Below are positions 1 to 6,291 of a stretch of DNA of 23,498 nt, one piece after another (the first letter of the stretch is position 1; the number at the start of each line of letters is the position of its first letter). The stretch comes from Alteromonadaceae bacterium UBA2620 (GTDB taxonomy: Bacteria; Pseudomonadota; Gammaproteobacteria; Enterobacterales; Alteromonadaceae). The notes beneath the pieces were generated by a model that saw only the letters and a list, made by a program, of their open reading frames with translations, made no database searches and was not told the origin of the DNA. Location of the stretch: the NCBI GenBank assembly GCA_002339125.1, contig DDJQ01000150.1, forward strand, positions 1-23,498, in the 5' to 3' direction. The translations under genes and the position numbers were made by a program.

Positions 1-19
1 GACGGTCTAAATTGATCGC

Positions 20-1420
20 TTACATTACAAATTCAAAATACCTTTGAATTGTAGCGATTGCATCTCGGCCACTGTTAGTTCTTGTATAACCTTGAGCAAG
101 CGCTTTTTCCTCTGTGATTGCGTAGATGTAATCAAGAAGCCCAACTGGGTAGACTATTTGTACCTGATCGCCCCAAAAGGCTGTCGCCATGGCATTTGAG
201 TGCGAGACAAATACAAAGCTCAAGAACTCTGAAGGGGAGGACGGATAGGTCAGTCCGCAGTCCGGGTTGTTTTTGAAAAACGTTGGTAAATAATCAAACA
301 AGTACGAATTCAGGTACGCAAGTCGATTCTGCCGACTCTTCTTCGTGCCGCTCTCTCCTGATCTACTAATGAAGTCTAGTTGAGTGCTTTTCCAGTATCC
401 GTTGTTTTGTAAATATTTAGGTCTGAACTCTGCTAAGTTATTGCGTACAGAAAATGAGAATTCGCCAATAGTGATTAGATTGATTTCCCGAATTTCGGTG
501 TCAACTTCGAACTGCTCAAATTCCAGATGGTCGCAGGTTAACTTACTCACCTCAGCACGTGAAGACACTGTTTTTACAAAGGTCTTGTTTTTGGGTTTTC
601 CAGAATTTTCAGCAACAACTGTAAGTGACCCACCAGACATTAACTTATCATAATCTCGCCTTATCGTGGTGCCATTTGCCGAGTCAAGCATTCCCATAAA
701 AACACCATATGTAATGGTACTGACCTTGTTCCGCTTATCGCTTTTTTTCAAATAGTAATTAGAGGCTTCTGAATTGATCTTGTAATAGTCGGCAAAAGTC
801 TCAACAGAAACATCGTCCAGCGACTTCACGCGGGAATATGTCAGGGCCTCAATTAGATTCATTCCGGCTCGCTGCCTGGTTGCGCGTTGGTTATCGCCTA
901 ATTCTTCAAGAAACGGTCTGTATTTTTGAGGGAGCGCACTCCTAAAAAACACAAACCGTGCAGGAGTTGAGGCCATGTAAACATGCAGAACACTGTCCAC
1001 GATTAACCCGCGTTTACAGAACCAATTAAGAGATTCAGGTCTTTGCGGAAGGTGAATCTGGTGCCCAAATCTCAATTTAACATGAGCTTCAAATGAGAGA
1101 TGGAGAAGTAAAAGACTTACAATTTGAAAGATATGTGAGTCACCCGGCGAGCCGTGCTCGTGAGTTACGCTAATATGGTTGACCAGTTCGGTCATTACTT
1201 TTTGTGTACGATTGGTTTTTGAATAGAATTTGGATATATTATCTATGTCATTCAACCAATTGTTTTTATGCAGACCTATGAGAACATGGCGGGACATATA
1301 AGCAAAGCGATCATTATTCCAATTGGCATTTCGCCCATCCTCAGTCGCTCGCTCAAGCCAATTCTCAGCACAGGCAGAAGCCTCTGTAATATTAGTTAAA
1401 ATCTCAGTCTTTATTATCAT
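20..1420 (-). CDS. Hypothetical protein coupled to the tyrosine recombinase
   Basis: A 466-residue protein whose family I do not firmly recognise. Its ATG overlaps the stop of the recombinase reading frame (TAATG), so the two are probably translated as a coupled pair and act together. I see no signal peptide or membrane segment. Lysine- and arginine-rich stretches near residues 225-260 and 360-375 would suit nucleic-acid binding, which is inference only. In gammaproteobacterial integrative elements the gene after a large tyrosine recombinase is often a second, divergent recombinase-like protein, for example the GmtY/GmtZ pair of gamma-mobile-trio elements (VPA1269 family). This gene sits in that position but seems short for that family, so it could be a truncated or different partner. 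The stop lies only 19 bases from the window edge, so what follows cannot be seen. Confidence 0.7.
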   Translation of the reverse strand: MIIKTEILTNITEASACAENWLERATEDGRNANWNNDRFAYMSRHVLIGLHKNNWLNDIDNISKFYSKTNRTQKVMTELVNHISVTHEHGSPGDSHIFQIVSLLLLHLSFEAHVKLRFGHQIHLPQRPESLNWFCKRGLIVDSVLHVYMASTPARFVFFRSALPQKYRPFLEELGDNQRATRQRAGMNLIEALTYSRVKSLDDVSVETFADYYKINSEASNYYLKKSDKRNKVSTITYGVFMGMLDSANGTTIRRDYDKLMSGGSLTVVAENSGKPKNKTFVKTVSSRAEVSKLTCDHLEFEQFEVDTEIREINLITIGEFSFSVRNNLAEFRPKYLQNNGYWKSTQLDFISRSGESGTKKSRQNRLAYLNSYLFDYLPTFFKNNPDCGLTYPSSPSEFLSFVFVSHSNAMATAFWGDQVQIVYPVGLLDYIYAITEEKALAQGYTRTNSGRDAIATIQRYFEFVM

Positions 1421-2858
1421 TATGTCTTTCCTGATGTCAGATCAAAGAGCACCTGCCGCTGATGATCCTGAAAAAGGTTATTATCCTTACTCGCCCACTT
1501 GTTTTGCAAAACCAGATTAGCTAACCGCATCTTCTCCTTTGCGATAACCTTGTCTGTAACTGCGTATTGCTTAGTAGAGCTTATTTCGGCGTGCCCCATC
1601 ATGTGCTGTACTTCCAATAGGCTGAATGTATGGCCCTCAGCCGTTCTATGAAAATTCAAAAGCCAATATCCGTAAAAATGCCTTAGAGAGTGTAGTGTGA
1701 AGCGCTGCCCCTTTTCGTTTTTTGCGGGACATCCGATATGCTCTTGAGTTTTTTTGAAGGAGTGACCTCGATTTGATCTGGATGTCGTAAACAGGGGCCT
1801 ACCACGACCTCGGTTTGAGTTAGTGACGAATAGGTAATTGTGTTCGAGCGCCTTCGGCCTTTCATAAATAAGGTACGAACTGACAGCTTCAAAAACACTT
1901 CGTTGAAGGGGTAGATAAAATAGGCATTTTCAGTCTCTCGTCCTTTGAATGAAAGTCGGTTGGCGTCTTCAACACTAACCCCTTTAAAGCAATCAACCCT
2001 ATCCCGATAAGAGAACACTTTTAAAGTTTCATTGACGATATCAACGTCTGTTACCAGCAACTGCGTAGCTTCGCTCATACGAAGTCCCGTGCCGAGGAGT
2101 AATGCCCATAGTGCTCTATCTCGGTAAGATGGCGCTGCATCGAGCAATGCCTCTATGTGAGACACTGGAAAAATCTTGTACTCTGAATCAGAGCCACCTT
2201 TCGGCATTGCTGCAATACGAAACAAGTGGGTTTTGGTGTATTTGGCACCACCTTGAATCACCTGAGACAATACGGAACGCTGCGCCAATTTCCGGCGCTC
2301 TGAGTAATTTAACGCCCTGCGGTGTAGCAAGCTCGCATGGATGTTTTCAGAAGGAACGTCTATGTCGATAAGGCCATGCGCTTTTGCCATTTTGAGGCGC
2401 TCATGTGTTATAGCGGAGCCTTCCACAAACCCATTGACCGAACTTAGGTATCTGTTAGCAGTTTTTCTGCTGACAGGAGACTGACCAGTAACCAAAGCTG
2501 TTTCACGTGCAATTTGTTTCTGAGCTCCGGCTCCAAGCACTAAGTATTCGGGGTAAGACAATATGATATCAGCGAGAAGGGTTGAGTTCGTCTCGAACTT
2601 TTGTTCGAAGAAAAGCTCCTGGGCATTGCTCACATATTCGAGAAATACCTTAAGATCAGAAGCGATCGCATCAATGCTGTTTTGAGACTGCTTGCGGTTT
2701 GTTATCTGTTCGGATGCTTTTTTATGCAAATAATCTGCATAAAATGGCACGCTTTCGCCAGTGTCTGGATCGAGAAGGTCATACAATTTCATTCCGAGCG
2801 GGCCAATTTCGAAGGCGACTTTCAGGTATTTTTTCACCAAAACTACCTTCATACACAT
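1420..2858 (-). pseudogene. Tyrosine recombinase (integrase), split by a -1 frameshift
   Basis: Site-specific recombinase of the phage-integrase type, probably the integrase of the element next to the tRNA-Arg genes. The first frame (2858-1683, 391 residues) has an N-terminal core-binding region and catalytic box I with Arg260 in LGTGLRMSE. The remaining catalytic residues are in the -1 frame: H390-x-x-R393-H394 (FTLHSLRHF), H423 in VQHMMGHAEI, and the nucleophile Y432 in STKQYAV. The two frames join cleanly at an A7 run at 1755-1749, which would give a 479-residue product ending at 1420. Without a frameshift the protein lacks its nucleophile. Possible causes are a real mutation, a homopolymer sequencing error, or programmed -1 frameshifting, since A AAA AAA in the reading frame is a legitimate slippery site. 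The start at 2858 has no clear Shine-Dalgarno, and ATG at 2852 is an alternative. Confidence 0.85.
1749..1755 (-). other. A7 slippery run at the recombinase frame break
   Basis: On the minus strand the zero-frame reads TC[A AAA AAA]CTC, matching the X XXY YYZ slippery pattern. Slipping back one base moves translation into the frame holding the catalytic H-x-x-R-H and Tyr motifs; the zero frame ends 21 codons later. A weak 6-bp stem, TGTCCC (1731-1726) with GGGGCA (1711-1706), lies 17 bases downstream, further away than usual for a stimulatory hairpin. This may equally be a mutation or sequencing error. Confidence 0.5.
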
Positions 2859-2873
2859 GCATTGTTGAGTGCA

Positions 2874-2902
2874 ATAGTAACTTTCTTTTGCACTAAGTGC
2901 AA
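2874..2902 (-). promoter_or_regulatory. Putative recombinase promoter
   Basis: On the minus strand TTGCAC (2902-2897) and TACTAT (2879-2874) are 17 bases apart and lie just upstream of the recombinase start. They match sigma-70 -35 and -10 boxes moderately (3/6 and 4/6). The -35 box falls inside a perfect palindrome, suggesting repression. Sequence match only. Confidence 0.4.
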
Positions 2903-2905
2903 AAG
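2885..2905. promoter_or_regulatory. Palindromic operator candidate upstream of the recombinase
   Basis: CTTTTGCAC-TAA-GTGCAAAAG is a perfect 9-bp inverted repeat with a 3-base centre, overlapping the putative -35 box. A second TTGCACT half-site lies at 2873-2867 on the minus strand, in ATTG-N7-CAAT (2861-2875), between the -10 box and the start codon. Two copies of the same half-site around the promoter fit a dimeric repressor. No candidate repressor gene is in the window. Confidence 0.45.
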
Positions 2906-2923
2906 TTGGTGACCTCGGGGCAA

Positions 2924-2957
2924 TAAAAAACTCCCGAACCTAATCGGCACGGGAGTT
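2924..2957 (-). terminator. Rho-independent terminator after tRNA-Arg
   Basis: On the minus strand AACTCCCG (2957-2950) pairs with CGGGAGTT (2936-2929) around a 13-base loop, followed by TTTTATT. It lies between the 3' end of the complete tRNA-Arg and the recombinase promoter, so it would end the flgT/tRNA transcript before the element genes. Confidence 0.8.
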
Positions 2958-2990
2958 AATAGGCATAATACCTTGTTTTTTATGGCAATG

Positions 2991-3067
2991 TGGCCGGGAC
3001 GGTGGAGTACGATTCCACAACCTTCCCCTTAGGAGGGGGACGCTCTATCCAATTGAGCTACGCCCCG
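2991..3067 (-). tRNA. tRNA-Arg(CCU), complete but with an abnormal T-loop
   Basis: A full cloverleaf with encoded CCA. The acceptor is CGGGGCG/CGTCCCG with one G-U pair, the D stem is GCTC/GAGC, the anticodon stem is TCCCC/GGGGA with loop CTCCTAA (anticodon CCT, reading AGG), and the T stem is GTGGA/TCCAC. The T-loop is ATCGTAC instead of the near-universal TTCRANY, so bases 54 and 58 are A and T rather than T and A. The 3' acceptor strand pairs better with the 5' strand of the neighbouring truncated copy (CGGGACG) than with its own. It may be an element-borne replacement for the disrupted tRNA; its function is uncertain because T54-A58 is a conserved tertiary pair. Confidence 0.85.
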
Positions 3068-3118
3068 ATATAACTTTTATACCTTACTTACTTATGCATG
3101 TATACCCATAGTACATAA

Positions 3119-3175
3119 GAATCCACAACCTTCCCCTTAGGAGGGGGATGCTCTATCCAATTGAGCTACGTCCCG
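3119..3175 (-). pseudogene. Truncated tRNA-Arg(CCU), second copy
   Basis: This copy matches the complete tRNA-Arg at 51 of the first 53 positions (differences at bases 5 and 26) and has the same CCT anticodon arm. It keeps the normal T-loop start TTC after the GTGGA stem, then diverges: TCCAC, the 3' acceptor strand and CCA are missing. The break lies in the T-loop, a classic crossover region for tRNA-targeting tyrosine recombinases. Confidence 0.85.
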
Positions 3176-3247
3176 GTAATAGAAAAATACTGATTATTAG
3201 ATCGTCTTCAGCATTATATTAACGCTTGCCTGCCAAAATAAGCCATT

Positions 3248-3298
3248 GCGTATTTATATCTATTTACCTGACTGTGTATGTCAGTAATTTAAATACGC
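3248..3298. repeat. Nested inverted repeat between the tRNA fragments
   Basis: GCGTATTTA (3248-3256) pairs with TAAATACGC (3290-3298). Inside it CTGAC (3268-3272) pairs with GTCAG (3280-3284), and flanking TTAC/TAA extends the inner stem. There is no T tract, so it is not a standard terminator. It lies in the element end between two broken tRNA genes, where recombinase arm sites or accessory-factor sites would be expected. Confidence 0.5.
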
Positions 3299-3318
3299 AC
3301 AGTCCCATACCCAAATTA

Positions 3319-3375
3319 AGAACGCAGATCTAAAACTTAGGAGGTTCTTGTTTTATCCAGTTAAACTATGGGGAC
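3319..3375 (-). pseudogene. Truncated tRNA-Arg(CCU), third and probably native copy
   Basis: Reads acceptor GTCCCCA, D arm GTTT/AAAC, anticodon arm AGAAC-CTCCTAA-GTTTT with anticodon CCT, variable loop AGATC and T-stem strand CTGCG followed by TTC. The remaining T-stem strand and 3' acceptor strand are then absent; a TGGGAC further on is misplaced. Its sequence differs from the other two copies and it lies next to flgT, so it is probably the original host gene. The junction TTCTTA is the same as in the second copy. The 5' leader forms a 7-bp hairpin with the acceptor strand (3368-3387). Confidence 0.75.
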
Positions 3376-3416
3376 ACGAATCCCCATTATAGATAGGCGA
3401 GCGAAAATCTAAAGCC

Positions 3417-4598
3417 CTAACGCTTGGCAACGAAGTCGTTTGGCTGAATATTGGCCAGAAAGCCCTCTTCGGCGGCTTTTACCCGGGCGTTATCAGCGTA
3501 GGCTTCGATCACCGTCACTTCTTCGGGATACAGATGATATTGGGTGAATTTAACGCCACGATAATCAGTGACTTCCTGAATCTGATATATCGACAGGGTA
3601 TCGCCCGGTTTAAGGCCGTGCTGGCGACCGAGTGAGACAGTTAGCTCATTGCCGCCGTTGATACTAATCACCCGACCTGTGGCTGGCACGCAGGCCAGTG
3701 TCGAGTCCACATCGCTTTGCAACTGGCGTAGCTGATTTTGCAGGGCCAGGCCGTAGGCGCTTTGCCAGAACTGGTTGGAAGACGCATCGAGTTGTGCAAA
3801 TCGATCGAATTCCCATTCTGATTCGGTCTCATAGGTTTTATTTAATAGTGGTGCGCCATTAATACCGTCGATAAGTTCGACTTTTAACCGAAAATTCCGG
3901 GTTGCCGTATCGTCCTGCCAGAACGCCAACGTGTTACTTTTCGGTCGATAAACGCTGAGGTCCTCAATCACGCCGGTGAGAACAAACTGACTTTTGGTTT
4001 GCGTGGCGAGGGCCGTAGCCTGATCGCGAATTTGTCTGGACTGCCAGTGCACCACATAAGGCTCGATGCTGCTGATCACTGCATGTTGCGCTGATTGATC
4101 GAATTCTTGTTTTAAGCGGGCGGTAACCAGACGTCCCAGTTCCTGAACCTGACCGTCCTGGGCGTGCTGGCGTTCAAGTAACGGGAAGTAGCTGGTGGCA
4201 ATAGTTTTGCTGAAAGGGGCGGCAGAGCACTGTTGTTGACTGGGAAAAATATCGGCACGGATCCGTACCGTTACTGCATTTTCATGCCAGGTTTCTGAGA
4301 TCAGCTCTAACTGGCGAACTTCTCCCGACGCGCTGATTTCAAGGCGTTCATCGTTGAGTAAGCCATCGGTAAGCTGCTGAACACTGCGCACCGATGCGCC
4401 GGCGAATAACATGGCCTGGCGCAGCGCTTCTTCAGTCGCCTGGTGTTTAGCCTGGACCTTATTGCCGTTTAATACCACTGATTGCCCCTGAGTCTCATAC
4501 CAAACGGCATAACTTTGCCCTGTGAAGGCTAACAGCAGGCAGGTTGTCGCCGACAAAAAAACGGTTAACCGTGCAATCAGTGTGTACTTTGTCTTCAT
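3417..4598 (-). CDS. flgT: Flagellar H-ring protein FlgT
   Basis: Periplasmic protein of the H ring that surrounds the LP ring in sodium-driven polar flagella of Vibrio and relatives, where it helps MotX/MotY and thus the stators assemble. The 393-residue product begins at ATG 4598 with a signal peptide (hydrophobic residues about 8-27, cleavage after Ser-Tyr-Ala31). A GGTGAGAG stretch upstream supports this start over the upstream in-frame GTG codons. The N-terminal region (WYETQGQSVVLNG..A..EAL..A) is typical of FlgT. The last 90 residues, beginning near TGRVISINGG, form the FlgT C-terminal domain with the LGRQHGLKPGD turn. It is divergent from flgP, as in Vibrio. No flgO is found beside it. 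Its 3' end runs directly into the truncated tRNA-Arg with no terminator seen. Confidence 0.93.
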   Translation of the reverse strand: MKTKYTLIARLTVFLSATTCLLLAFTGQSYAVWYETQGQSVVLNGNKVQAKHQATEEALRQAMLFAGASVRSVQQLTDGLLNDERLEISASGEVRQLELISETWHENAVTVRIRADIFPSQQQCSAAPFSKTIATSYFPLLERQHAQDGQVQELGRLVTARLKQEFDQSAQHAVISSIEPYVVHWQSRQIRDQATALATQTKSQFVLTGVIEDLSVYRPKSNTLAFWQDDTATRNFRLKVELIDGINGAPLLNKTYETESEWEFDRFAQLDASSNQFWQSAYGLALQNQLRQLQSDVDSTLACVPATGRVISINGGNELTVSLGRQHGLKPGDTLSIYQIQEVTDYRGVKFTQYHLYPEEVTVIEAYADNARVKAAEEGFLANIQPNDFVAKR

Positions 4599-4648
4599 TA
4601 CTATTACTCTCACCACTTATCTGCTGTTGCAATGCGCTGGTTGTTCGC

Positions 4649-4664
4649 TGGCATTGGTCTTGCT
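4649..4664 (+). promoter_or_regulatory. Sigma-54 type promoter upstream of flgP
   Basis: TGGCAT-N5-TTGCT has the GG and GC doublets at the -24/-12 spacing. It lies about 240 bases before flgP in the divergent flgT-flgP region, giving a long leader. Sigma-54 control of H-ring genes is usual in polar flagellar systems. Sequence match only. Confidence 0.5.
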
Positions 4665-4683
4665 GCGCTCTTTATACAAGAAA

Positions 4684-4698
4684 CCCGGAAAGGCCGGG
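4684..4698. other. Small GC hairpin in the flgT-flgP spacer
   Basis: CCCGG-AAAGG-CCGGG forms a 5-bp stem. On the minus strand it is followed by TTTCTT, resembling a weak terminator facing flgT; on the plus strand it would sit in the flgP leader. Role unknown. Confidence 0.35.
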
Positions 4699-4904
4699 AG
4701 CGGTATGCAAGGTGTCAAACCTATGACCCGATTAGCCATTGTTGCAGAAAGCTCTGCATATATCGTTCCCAAAATTCATCCCGTCATTGGGCATAAATAT
4801 TGCTAACTTCTGACAAGTACAAAGTGATTGTCCATTTTGCCAACGCCTGGTTGCGCGCAGCGGACAACGGCACTATTCAGACTACACAAAAATACGGTGG
4901 TTTT

Positions 4905-5381
4905 ATGACGGTTTTAACACACATCAACAAAGCACTTGCTGTGCTTGGCTGCCTCTTATTTATAAGTGGCTGCACATCAATGTTTGATAAACATGTAGAA
5001 TGGGAAACCGTTGAGCCAGACGAATATCCGGTGCTAACCGCGGTGGGCTATGCACCAATCGCCTCGCAGCACGGCGGCTCTGATTCAGAGAAGAATATCA
5101 TGGCCATGAAAGCGTCAAAGCTCGATGCCTACCGTGAACTGGCTGAACAGGTCTACGGGCAGCGAATCAATGGCCAGCAGTCACTGGCCAACATGGTTAT
5201 TAACAATGCGCAGTTGCAGGCATCAGTTGAAGGGGTGATCCGCGGCGCAAAGGTAGTGAAAGCCTACCCGGTAGGAGAGGATACCTACGCCACCGAACTA
5301 GAACTCGACATGCAGCAGGTGTATAACATTTACGTGTCGACGGCCCGGCCACAACGCCTAAAAACGGTAAGGTACTATTAA
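4905..5381 (+). CDS. flgP: Flagellar outer-membrane lipoprotein FlgP (LPP20 family)
   Basis: Outer-membrane lipoprotein that builds the basal disk or outer ring around the polar flagellar motor and is needed for motility in Vibrio and Campylobacter. The 158-residue product starts at ATG 4905 behind GGTGG. Its signal peptide ends in the lipobox FISGC with lipidated Cys23, and Thr at +2 suggests outer-membrane sorting. The LPP20 domain follows, with the MAMKASKLDAYRELAEQVYG block at about residues 65-85 and a C-terminal ATELELDMQQVYN strand. A longer reading frame opens upstream at 4800 but lacks a ribosome site and would bury the signal peptide. It is divergent from flgT. Its usual partner flgO is absent. 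Confidence 0.9.
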   Translation: MTVLTHINKALAVLGCLLFISGCTSMFDKHVEWETVEPDEYPVLTAVGYAPIASQHGGSDSEKNIMAMKASKLDAYRELAEQVYGQRINGQQSLANMVINNAQLQASVEGVIRGAKVVKAYPVGEDTYATELELDMQQVYNIYVSTARPQRLKTVRYY

Positions 5382-5421
5382 GGTCGAAACGGTTACTGCG
5401 TGAATCAACTCATTCTAAATG

Positions 5422-5438
5422 CAAAGCTGACCGCTTTG
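5422..5438 (+). terminator. Weak terminator-like hairpin after flgP
   Basis: CAAAGC-TGACC-GCTTTG forms a 6-bp stem followed by TTGATAATTT. It is the only terminator-like structure seen after flgP, and weak. Confidence 0.3.
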
Positions 5439-5524
5439 TTGATAATTTATATGTCAGCATCAAGCCAGGCCTTATTGGCATAATTTACGCTAATTAAATA
5501 GAACAGAGCTCATTTTTGTTGCCG

Positions 5525-5536
5525 CCAACATGTTGG
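5525..5536. other. Perfect 12-bp palindrome CCAACATGTTGG
   Basis: An uninterrupted palindrome in the spacer between the convergent flgP and methyltransferase genes. It could be a protein-binding site or chance. No other sign of function. Confidence 0.3.
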
Positions 5537-5616
5537 TGAGCATGGGGGCACTGGTCTGTTGAAACACCCTGAGCCAGGTTGATTAACAGTCAGTTAACCG
5601 GGAAGGGCATTAATAC

Positions 5617-6231
5617 TTACTTTTCGAGTAAGAACCAGGTGATATCATCTTGCGGTGCCCAATTATCTCTTTTGTAGATAAATCCATAATCAATCAGTTT
5701 CAGACCATAGCTATCAATCAAATCGCCGGCAAAATCACGTTTAAATAACTTATTTTGATGGCCGTAATAGGTAATTTGGGTGGGAGATGGATTGTAATAC
5801 TCCGCCACAAGCACATAGCGATTAGAGCCATTTACCAAATTCTGGTAAACGTTGTCTAAATAGTCCGGATTGATATGAATAAGCACGCCAGCGGTAAACG
5901 TCAGGTCTGCTTTAGGTGTATGTTCAATCGAATCGAGTATAGAGCCAAGCGTGATGTCGGCGACACCATAACTTTTTGCCTGTTTAGCCGCTGATTCATT
6001 TATTTCGTAGCCACTGAGCCGAAGCGCGGGGTTTAAGCGTTTCAGTGCAACCAGATTCAGGCCAATGTTACAACCAAGTTCCTGAGCAGACGTAACATTA
6101 TGTGCGGCCCTCAACATGCGTGACCACATGGCAACTTTCGAATTAAGCAGAGATTCAGAATTGTTTCTTTTGATATAGTCTTCGCCGAAATTTCCAGCCC
6201 AAAAGTTTTCTTGCTCAGTTTGGTATGTCAT
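5617..6231 (-). CDS. Pseudaminic acid biosynthesis-associated methyltransferase
   Basis: A 204-residue class I SAM-dependent methyltransferase resembling the pseudaminic-acid-associated methylase family (TIGR03587), whose members sit with flagellin glycosylation genes and probably methylate the sugar. Motif I is E51-L-G53-C-N-I-G57, followed by an acidic residue after strand 2 (E76 in SGYEINES), the GVLIHI strand at 115-120, and the C-terminal DDITWFLLEK typical of the family. The start at 6231 follows only a weak ribosome site. It stands alone: no pse biosynthesis genes are in the window. It is more AT-rich than the flagellar genes and has a decayed insertion sequence 60 bases upstream, both hinting that it moved here. 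The exact acceptor is unknown; another sugar or small molecule is possible. Confidence 0.82.
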   Translation of the reverse strand: MTYQTEQENFWAGNFGEDYIKRNNSESLLNSKVAMWSRMLRAAHNVTSAQELGCNIGLNLVALKRLNPALRLSGYEINESAAKQAKSYGVADITLGSILDSIEHTPKADLTFTAGVLIHINPDYLDNVYQNLVNGSNRYVLVAEYYNPSPTQITYYGHQNKLFKRDFAGDLIDSYGLKLIDYGFIYKRDNWAPQDDITWFLLEK

Positions 6232-6291
6232 GAGGAACTCATTAATCTTATTTTGATATTTTTAACTAGAGGCACGCCCTAGAGTCTATAC

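Noticed and set aside
3119..3175. Second tRNA-Arg as a functional gene
   Set aside because: The T-stem 3' strand and acceptor 3' strand are absent, so no cloverleaf can form.
3313..3375. Third tRNA-Arg as a functional gene using the TGGGAC further downstream as acceptor strand
   Set aside because: The spacing is wrong by about two bases, the T stem does not pair, and no CCA follows.
3368..3387. Hairpin ATGGGGA/TCCCCAT as an flgT terminator
   Set aside because: No T tract follows on the minus strand and one arm is the tRNA acceptor strand; more likely incidental leader pairing.
4599..4616. flgT start at the upstream GTG codons
   Set aside because: The GTG codons overlap the likely ribosome site, and ATG 4598 gives a normal signal peptide.
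4800..4904. Longer N-terminus for flgP starting at 4800
   Set aside because: No ribosome site there, and it would place 35 extra residues before a clear lipoprotein signal peptide; ATG 4905 with GGTGG is better.
5382..5616. A small flgO gene after flgP
   Set aside because: No reading frame of useful length and no lipoprotein signal in this spacer.
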